Positions 1-3,557 of a stretch of 7,592 bases of DNA are shown piece by piece (within the stretch, counting starts at the first letter, position 1; the number at the start of each line of letters is the position of its first letter). The stretch comes from JAUVXE01 sp964349355 (GTDB lineage: Bacteria > Actinomycetota > Coriobacteriia > Anaerosomatales > SLCP01): assembly GCA_964349355.1 (NCBI GenBank), contig CAYGFZ010000061.1:1-7592 (forward strand), in the 5' to 3' direction. A program made the translations under genes and the position numbers. The notes beneath the pieces are model-generated. The model was not told the DNA's origin. It saw only the letters and a program-made list of their open reading frames with translations, and ran no database searches.

Positions 1-136
1 CCGTCTTCTATTTCAAGCACGAATCCCGGGCGCTTCGTGGAGAATCGAGGCTAGACAGTTCTAGATGACGCTAGACGACACGACGTCTGAGAACCTCCTG
101 TGCTCAACGGTGCTGTACGCCACTCCACGACACGAA
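1..136. other. Left flank, no gene assigned
   Basis: No complete gene is visible here. The first 68 bases are open in all three plus-strand frames, with stops at about 54, 65 and 68. The end of a gene that starts before the window is therefore possible; the frame ending at 66-68 reads VFYFKHESRALRG near the start. I cannot choose between the frames. A recombinase gene would be the usual neighbour of the tRNA-derived att site that follows, but nothing seen here identifies one. Confidence 0.3.
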
Positions 137-197
137 CTCGAAAACCGTTAGGCGGGTTACCCCCGTCTCGAGGGTTCGAATCCCTCCCTCTCCGCCA
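137..197 (+). tRNA. tRNA-Ser (CGA) 3' fragment, probable att site
   Basis: This is the 3' part of a serine tRNA. In order it shows an anticodon loop CTCGAAA (137-143), the 3' anticodon strand (144-148), and a long class II variable arm that pairs GGCGGG (151-156) with CCCGTC (162-167). A perfect T arm follows (GAGGG, TTCGAAT, CCCTC; 170-186), then the 3' acceptor strand CCTCTCC, the discriminator G and an encoded CCA. The 5' half is missing: no GGAGAGG acceptor strand, D arm or matching 5' anticodon strand lies upstream. It is therefore a remnant and not a working tRNA. A break at the anticodon loop is typical of integrative-element att sites in tRNA genes. The intact gene is presumably outside the window. 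Confidence 0.8.
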
Positions 198-198
198 T
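158..198 (+). repeat. 41-bp direct repeat, copy 1 (candidate att)
   Basis: The 41 bases from the variable-arm loop of tRNA-Ser through CCA plus one T are identical to 1862-1902. Identity stops abruptly on both sides: TT versus AT before, and A versus G after. The two copies enclose only the AbiE operon, giving a repeat-to-repeat unit of 1704 bp. That is the arrangement expected of attL/attR around an integrated element or a mobilised cassette. Confidence 0.85.
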
Positions 199-278
199 AA
201 GCAGGCAAAACGTGGTCCCGGCAGCCCAGAGTGGGAGGTCGGGATCGCGGTGGTTTTGGACCTGCAGGGCTGATGAAT

Positions 279-326
279 GTGATAAAAACGTCGGAAGATG
301 TTCACAATGTCCGACATATCTATCAC
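279..326. promoter_or_regulatory. Nested dyad upstream of abiEi, candidate operator
   Basis: A symmetric two-part inverted repeat lies just before the antitoxin gene. GTGATA (279-284) pairs with TATCAC (321-326) and GTCGGA (290-295) pairs with TCCGAC (310-315). The two 5-base gaps are equal and the centre is 14 bases long. TCACAATG also occurs twice in direct orientation, 21 bp apart (302-309 and 323-330). AbiEi antitoxins are known to repress their own promoter by binding inverted repeats, so this is a plausible autoregulatory site. A weak promoter (TTGGAC at 256-261, GATAAA at 281-286, 19-base spacer) would overlap it. No experimental support can be drawn from sequence alone. Confidence 0.45.
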
Positions 327-335
327 AATGGGCCC

Positions 336-953
336 ATGAAGCGACTCCCATCAGAGAATGCGATCAAGCACGCCGTCGGCGTGTTCAGGCAGGCCGGCGG
401 CACCCTCAGGACGCGCGAGGCAGCCGAACGAGGCGTGCACTACTCGACGCTGTATGGGATGCGCGACGCGGGGCTCCTTGAGCAACTCACTCGTGGCGTG
501 TACCGTCTCACCGAGCTCCAAGGGCCAAGCAAGTACGACGTTGTCGCGGTTGCGGAGCGCGTGCCCGGCGCGGTGCTGTGCCTCGTTAGCGCGCTGGACT
601 TCCATGAGATCGGAACTCAGATTCCTTCTGGAGTGAGCATTGCTATCGGGCCGAAGGATAGGCTGCCCAAGCTCGACTACCCACCCATCCGCGTCTATCG
701 AATGTCCGGCGAGGCGCTCACGGCGGGCGTCGAAAAGCACTCGATTGACGGCACCACGGTGAAAGTGTTCAACCCGGCGAAGACGGTGGCCGACGGTTTC
801 AAGTTCAGGAACAAGATCGGCCTCGACGTCGCAATCGAGGCGCTTCGAGAGACGGTGCGCAGCCGGAAGGCCACGCGCGACGAAATCATGAAGTACGCTG
901 AGATCGACCGCGTGTCTAAGGTCGTGCGTCCGTACCTTGAGGCGATGGAATGA
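336..953 (+). CDS. abiEi: Type IV toxin-antitoxin antitoxin, AbiEi family
   Basis: This is the antitoxin and likely autorepressor of an AbiE system, 205 residues from the chosen start. Residues about 10-58 form a winged helix-turn-helix of the AbiEi_4 type (LRTREAAERGVHYSTLYGMR followed by LTRGVYRL). Residues about 65-205 match the AbiEi C-terminal domain, including SALDFHEIGTQIP (86-97) and FNPAKTVADGFKFRNKIG (145-162). ATG 336 is preferred because it opens MKRLPSENAIKH, directly ahead of the helix-turn-helix, and lies just after the candidate operator. In-frame starts at 231 (GTG) and 273 (ATG) would add residues unlike the family, and none of the three has a strong ribosome binding site. 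Its stop overlaps the toxin start by four bases (ATGA), which indicates translational coupling. In known AbiE systems the antitoxin counteracts the toxin without stably binding it. Confidence 0.88.
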   Translation: MKRLPSENAIKHAVGVFRQAGGTLRTREAAERGVHYSTLYGMRDAGLLEQLTRGVYRLTELQGPSKYDVVAVAERVPGAVLCLVSALDFHEIGTQIPSGVSIAIGPKDRLPKLDYPPIRVYRMSGEALTAGVEKHSIDGTTVKVFNPAKTVADGFKFRNKIGLDVAIEALRETVRSRKATRDEIMKYAEIDRVSKVVRPYLEAME

Positions 954-1861
954 GTCAGCGCGAGTTGAAGAACATACCTGCGTCCGTCCGCGCACGCCTA
1001 CTGAACGAAGCGAAGGCGAGCGGAGACTCCTACGACCAGGTGCTCCAGTACTTCGCGATCGAGCGATTCCTGTATCGGCTCGCGCAGACGGAGTGGGCAG
1101 ATCGGCTCATCGTGAAGGGGGCCATCATGCTCCGTGCTTGGGGCACTCCACTCGGCCGCCCCACCCGCGACATCGACTTCCTCGGCATCATCGACAACTC
1201 ACCGGAGGCAGTCGAGGGAGCAGTTCGGGAGTGCCTCGCGGTCGAGTATCCGGATGACGGATTGGCGTTCGACCAAGAAGCCGAGACCGTCGAGATCAAC
1301 GTCATGGACCGGTATCCGGGAGTCCGCGCCGTAGTGCGAGGTAACCTCGATGGGGGCACCTTCAAGCTGCAGCTCGACATCGGGATCGACGACGCCGTCG
1401 TGCCCGACCCCGAGTGGGTTGAGTACCCGACGCTGCTCGACTTGGACGCGCCGAGGATACTGGCGTATCAGCCCGTGACCGCTCTTGCCGAGAAGTTCGA
1501 GACGATAGTCAGCCGCGGTCTCGCCAACAGTCGGCTGCGGGACTACTACGACCTCTGGCTGCTGCTCACGTTGCGGTCATACGAAGGCTCCGAGGTGTCG
1601 GCCGCTCTTCGGGCCACGTTCAGCCATCGTGGCACCATGCTGCCGACGGAGGTGCCGCCGGGACTCACGAGCGCCTTCTTCGGAGATTCTGCCAACCAGG
1701 CGGCGTGGCGGTCGTTCCTGTCGAATCGGCGTGTCGAGGCACCGTCGGATCTCGAGGACGTGTGCGAGTCCATCATCACCTTCATCATGCTGCCCGCTGC
1801 TGCCGCCACCGCAGGCGAGTGGTTTGAGCAGACCTGGGAGCCGTCCGGAGGATGGTCATGA
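950..1861 (+). CDS. abiEii: Type IV toxin-antitoxin toxin, AbiEii/AbiGii nucleotidyltransferase
   Basis: This 303-residue protein is a DNA polymerase beta-like nucleotidyltransferase toxin (formerly DUF1814). The family motifs are all present: KGAIMLRAW with K56-G57, the acidic pair in RPTRDID (D74, D76), a possible third acidic position in QLDIGID (D143 or D147), AEKFE (E181, K182), and RLRDYYDLW (R197, D198, D201). Full length and intact motifs suggest an active enzyme. Related toxins cause growth arrest or abortive phage infection, and the mycobacterial MenT3 relative adds pyrimidines to tRNA 3' ends with a preference for tRNA-Ser. The substrate of this protein is not determined by the sequence. 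The gene is coupled to the antitoxin by the overlapping ATGA. Its TGA (1859-1861) sits directly against the second tRNA-Ser repeat, so the extreme C-terminus may have been set by recombination. Confidence 0.9.
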   Translation: MSQRELKNIPASVRARLLNEAKASGDSYDQVLQYFAIERFLYRLAQTEWADRLIVKGAIMLRAWGTPLGRPTRDIDFLGIIDNSPEAVEGAVRECLAVEYPDDGLAFDQEAETVEINVMDRYPGVRAVVRGNLDGGTFKLQLDIGIDDAVVPDPEWVEYPTLLDLDAPRILAYQPVTALAEKFETIVSRGLANSRLRDYYDLWLLLTLRSYEGSEVSAALRATFSHRGTMLPTEVPPGLTSAFFGDSANQAAWRSFLSNRRVEAPSDLEDVCESIITFIMLPAAAATAGEWFEQTWEPSGGWS

Positions 1862-1902
1862 TACCCCCGTCTCGAGGGTTCGAATCCCTCCCTCTCCGCC
1901 AT
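1862..1902 (+). repeat. 41-bp direct repeat, copy 2 (tRNA-Ser 3' end)
   Basis: This is an exact copy of 158-198 and holds part of the variable arm, the complete T arm, the 3' acceptor strand and CCA. It begins one base after the toxin stop codon. Its downstream neighbour was originally the hairpin at 3206-3243, now displaced by the insertion sequence. It therefore probably marks the original chromosomal tRNA 3' boundary. The last base (T1902) is also the first base of the insertion sequence. Confidence 0.85.
1887..1901. repeat. Target site duplication of the IS, left copy
   Basis: The 15 bases CCTCCCTCTCCGCCA immediately precede the insertion sequence and recur directly after it at 3181-3195. 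They are the end of the T stem plus the acceptor strand and CCA of the tRNA fragment. A 15-bp duplication is at the long end of what is reported for IS481-type elements. Confidence 0.7.
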
Positions 1903-1915
1903 GTGATGTCTCAGG

Positions 1916-1951
1916 ACATCGTGGACAGATGTGTCACGACATCGTGGACAC
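1916..1951 (+). repeat. IS terminal inverted repeat core, left
   Basis: These 36 bases are the exact reverse complement of 3131-3166. Within them GACATCGTGGACA occurs twice (1915-1927 and 1938-1950), 23 bp apart. This suggests two transposase recognition sites on the same face of the helix. The outer 14 bases (1902-1915) match the other end only partly, apart from the terminal TGTG. Confidence 0.85.
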
Positions 1952-1952
1952 A

Positions 1953-3110
1953 TCATGAACGTCCGATGGCCTGATAGTTCTTAGTCGGATCGAGGGTGAG
2001 ATGCCTCAGCATCTCACCCTCTTTCGTCAGTATGCGGACATCGAGATCGGCCACGAGCATGATGACGGGCCTGTGTTTGTGGGCCCTGCCGACGCCGATG
2101 TGGTGGAGCCGGCCTTTGTGTCGCAGCGTCACCGCCCCTCCGCCGTCGATCCGGTCGCGGCGTACGCGTGTGCCCTTCGGCAGGTCGAGCTCGGGTCCCA
2201 CCGGACGCGCCTTGTCCCTGGCCTCGTATGCGGACAACGGGGTCATGCGCCCGCGAGCCCTGTGCGGTCTCACTTCGTTGTAGTAGCCCACGAACGTGTC
2301 GATCTGGGCCTGCAGCACCTCGAGATCCGTCGCCCGTGGCTGCTTGGCCAGATAGCCCTTGAGCGTCTGGTGGAACCGCTCGACCTTGCCGCAGGTCTGA
2401 GGGTGGTAGGGGCGCGAGTGGTGGTAGGCGATCCCGCGCGAGAGCAGTTCGGCCTCCACGATGTTGGAGCCGCCGCGGTGCCATGCGGTGTAGACGCAAC
2501 CGTTGTCGGTGAGCAGCGAGGCGGGATAACCCCAGGCCGAGGCAGCATCGGTAAAGACGCGCAGCACGTCGGGGGCGCGGGTCACAGACATCGCCTCGCT
2601 CGCCACGATCAGGCGCGAGTGGTCGTCTAGGAAGTTCAGGATGTCGACCTGGGTGCCGCATGCGAGCTTCCAGTGGGTGACGTCGGACTGCCAGCGCTCG
2701 TTGGGAAGTGCAGCCTCGAAGCGCACCCACGAACTTCTCGGGCGCTTGTGGGGCTGCGGTGTGACGAACCCTCGCCGCTTCAAGATCCGCCAGATCGTGG
2801 ATACGGACGGGACGTGCTCGCATCCGGTCTCTGACAGGTGGTAGTGGATCGTTACCGCACCGGCGTCGAAGCCGGACGAGGCGAGCTCGCGCCTGATGCA
2901 GACGACCGCCTCCTCGATCTCGGAAGGGGTGCGATGGGGGATGTGGCCCGGGGCGCGCGATCTGGGTGCGAGCGCCTCGTAGCCGCCCTCGCGGAACCGC
3001 GCCACCAATTTGGCGACCCAGCTCTTTGAGACCCCATGTGCCCGTGCCACCTCTCGGTAGCTGCGCCCCTCAACGAGCACCGCCTCCACCACGTAGCGCG
3101 CCAGATCCAT
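1953..3110 (-). CDS. IS481-family transposase, intact DDE enzyme
   Basis: This 385-residue transposase cuts and joins the ends of the surrounding element. Residues about 5-45 form a helix-turn-helix (YREVARAHGVSKSWVAKLVARF) that should bind the terminal repeats, and a second DNA-binding segment reaches to about 115. The integrase core (rve fold) carries the triad D143 (WQSDVTHW), D202 (LLTDNG) and E244 (GKVERFHQTLK). The family's usual HPQTNGKVER appears here as HPQTCGKVER, with Cys at 240. A C-terminal beta-rich tail follows. The ATG has a good ribosome binding site (AGGAAGGGG, about 3118-3126 on the minus strand). The stop lies just inside the left terminal repeat. No frameshift or missing catalytic residue is seen, so the enzyme is probably active. 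Confidence 0.92.
   Translation of the reverse strand: MDLARYVVEAVLVEGRSYREVARAHGVSKSWVAKLVARFREGGYEALAPRSRAPGHIPHRTPSEIEEAVVCIRRELASSGFDAGAVTIHYHLSETGCEHVPSVSTIWRILKRRGFVTPQPHKRPRSSWVRFEAALPNERWQSDVTHWKLACGTQVDILNFLDDHSRLIVASEAMSVTRAPDVLRVFTDAASAWGYPASLLTDNGCVYTAWHRGGSNIVEAELLSRGIAYHHSRPYHPQTCGKVERFHQTLKGYLAKQPRATDLEVLQAQIDTFVGYYNEVRPHRARGRMTPLSAYEARDKARPVGPELDLPKGTRVRRDRIDGGGAVTLRHKGRLHHIGVGRAHKHRPVIMLVADLDVRILTKEGEMLRHLTLDPTKNYQAIGRS
1992..2021. terminator. 13-bp hairpin near the left end of the IS
   Basis: GAGGGTGAGATGC (1992-2004) pairs perfectly with 2009-2021 around the loop CTCA. On the plus strand it is followed by TTTCG, so it could stop transcription entering from the toxin gene. 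It lies inside the C-terminal codons of the transposase (EGEMLRHLTL), which makes so perfect a stem notable. On the minus strand no T-run follows. Confidence 0.45.
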
Positions 3111-3130
3111 CGCAAGACCCCTTCCTCAAG

Positions 3131-3166
3131 GTGTCCACGATGTCGTGACACATCTGTCCACGATGT
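3131..3166 (-). repeat. IS terminal inverted repeat core, right
   Basis: This is the perfect 36-base partner of 1916-1951 and contains the same double 12-bp motif in inverted orientation. It lies upstream of the transposase start, so it may also influence its transcription. Confidence 0.85.
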
Positions 3167-3180
3167 GGTGAACTCACACA

Positions 3181-3195
3181 CCTCCCTCTCCGCCA
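3181..3195. repeat. Target site duplication of the IS, right copy
   Basis: This matches 1887-1901 exactly and directly follows the terminal CACA of the element. The identity extends one base further (T3196) because the element also begins with T. It looks like a third tRNA-Ser fragment, but the insertion explains it. Confidence 0.7.
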
Positions 3196-3205
3196 TCTAG
3201 AACCA

Positions 3206-3243
3206 GAGGCGCCCGCTCCTCCAGATTGCTGGGCGGGCGCCTC
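3206..3243 (+). terminator. GC-rich hairpin, probable tRNA terminator
   Basis: GAGGCGCCCGC (3206-3216) pairs perfectly over 11 bp with 3233-3243 around a 16-base loop. The downstream run GGCTTATCTT is only moderately T-rich. If the insertion sequence is removed, this hairpin lies about 10 bases after the tRNA-Ser CCA, the normal place for a tRNA transcription terminator. Confidence 0.6.
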
Positions 3244-3315
3244 GGCTTATCTTCAAAGCGATACAATGGTCGCGGCTCTTCCCTGCGCGCTGGTGACAGC
3301 AAGGACTCGCTGTAG

Positions 3316-3380
3316 AGGGAGGAGACGTACGAGTACTTCGCCGACTACTACCTGGATGTGCCTGCCGGAGCAGAAAAGGC
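3316..3380 (+). pseudogene. Short remnant of a secreted-protein gene
   Basis: One plus-strand frame reads REETYEYFADYYLDVPAGAE with strongly G/C third positions, unlike the surrounding noncoding DNA. It is preceded by an in-frame TAG (3313-3315), has no start codon, and loses coding character after about 3380. The phrase YYLDVPAG resembles strands of secreted-protein domains such as the bacterial pre-peptidase C-terminal type, but the match is too short to assign. It is probably a leftover of a deleted gene. Confidence 0.3.
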
Positions 3381-3489
3381 GCCGTTAGCCGGGTGTCCGG
3401 TGCGTCGAGCGCTCCTCCTGAGCGGTCGATCCCGTCTAATGGGCGTTGCCACACCCCGCTCACTCCCGCTTGAGAAGCGGCAGGCTGGT
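3381..3489. other. Intergenic DNA with a small hairpin
   Basis: No gene is supported here. One small perfect hairpin is visible, CCGCTT (3466-3471) with AAGCGG (3475-3480) around GAG, without a T-run. The frame of the upstream remnant stays open to 3514-3516 but is no longer protein-like. Confidence 0.4.
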
Positions 3490-3510
3490 GCCGATACACA
3501 CATCATCGGC
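3490..3510. promoter_or_regulatory. Inverted repeat upstream of the CAP-CWB2 gene
   Basis: GCCGAT (3490-3495) and ATCGGC (3505-3510) form a dyad around nine bases, 48 bases before the chosen start. It may be an operator or an RNA hairpin in the leader; nothing identifies the factor. TTGACA directly follows (3513-3518), but no matching -10 element is found at a usable distance. Confidence 0.25.
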
Positions 3511-3546
3511 TCTTGACACGGAGAGTCACGTCCAAGCGTGCGATGG

Positions 3547-3553
3547 GGAGGGG
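3547..3553 (+). promoter_or_regulatory. Ribosome binding site GGAGGGG deciding the start
   Basis: GGAGGGG ends four bases before GTG 3558. In-frame starts at 3513 (TTG) and 3543 (ATG) have no comparable site, and 3543 overlaps this one. The site also gives the signal peptide a normal length, so GTG 3558 is chosen. Confidence 0.65.
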
Positions 3554-3557
3554 CTCA

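Larger units (their letters stand above)
1902..3180 (-). mobile_element. Complete IS481-like insertion sequence, 1279 bp
   Basis: The element begins TGTG at 1902 and ends CACA at 3180, and a 15-bp direct target duplication flanks it. It contains a single intact transposase on the minus strand that fills almost the whole length. The inverted ends share a 36-bp perfect core (1916-1951 and 3131-3166). Intact ends, transposase and target duplication point to a recent insertion. It sits exactly after the CCA of the second tRNA-Ser repeat, separating that repeat from its probable terminator. Assignment to the IS481 group rests on the TGT ends, the single-frame transposase with an N-terminal helix-turn-helix, and the catalytic core motifs. 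Confidence 0.85.

Noticed and set aside
1..68. C-terminal end of an integrase gene
   Set aside because: Three frames stay open for at least 50 bases and none shows a recombinase motif, so no gene can be assigned.
100..197. A complete functional tRNA-Ser gene
   Set aside because: The acceptor 5' strand GGAGAGG, the D arm and the 5' anticodon strand are all absent upstream of the anticodon loop.
51..351. Minus-strand open frames containing AEREGFEPSRRG
   Set aside because: This peptide is the antisense reading of the tRNA-Ser 3' end and is a common false prediction. The same words recur opposite 1862-1902.
351..995. Long minus-strand frame opposite abiEi
   Set aside because: It mirrors the antitoxin gene and shows no family motif; the plus strand carries the recognised domains.
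2001..2630. Plus-strand frames inside the IS
   Set aside because: They lie opposite the intact transposase and have no recognisable protein features.
3181..3196. A third att copy of the tRNA-Ser end
   Set aside because: It is only 15-16 bp long and starts exactly at the IS boundary, so it is better explained as the target duplication.
3513..3518. TTGACA as a -35 promoter box, and TTG 3513 as a start codon
   Set aside because: No -10 box lies at 16-18 bases and a promoter here would overlap the start region. As a start codon it lacks a ribosome binding site, unlike GTG 3558.
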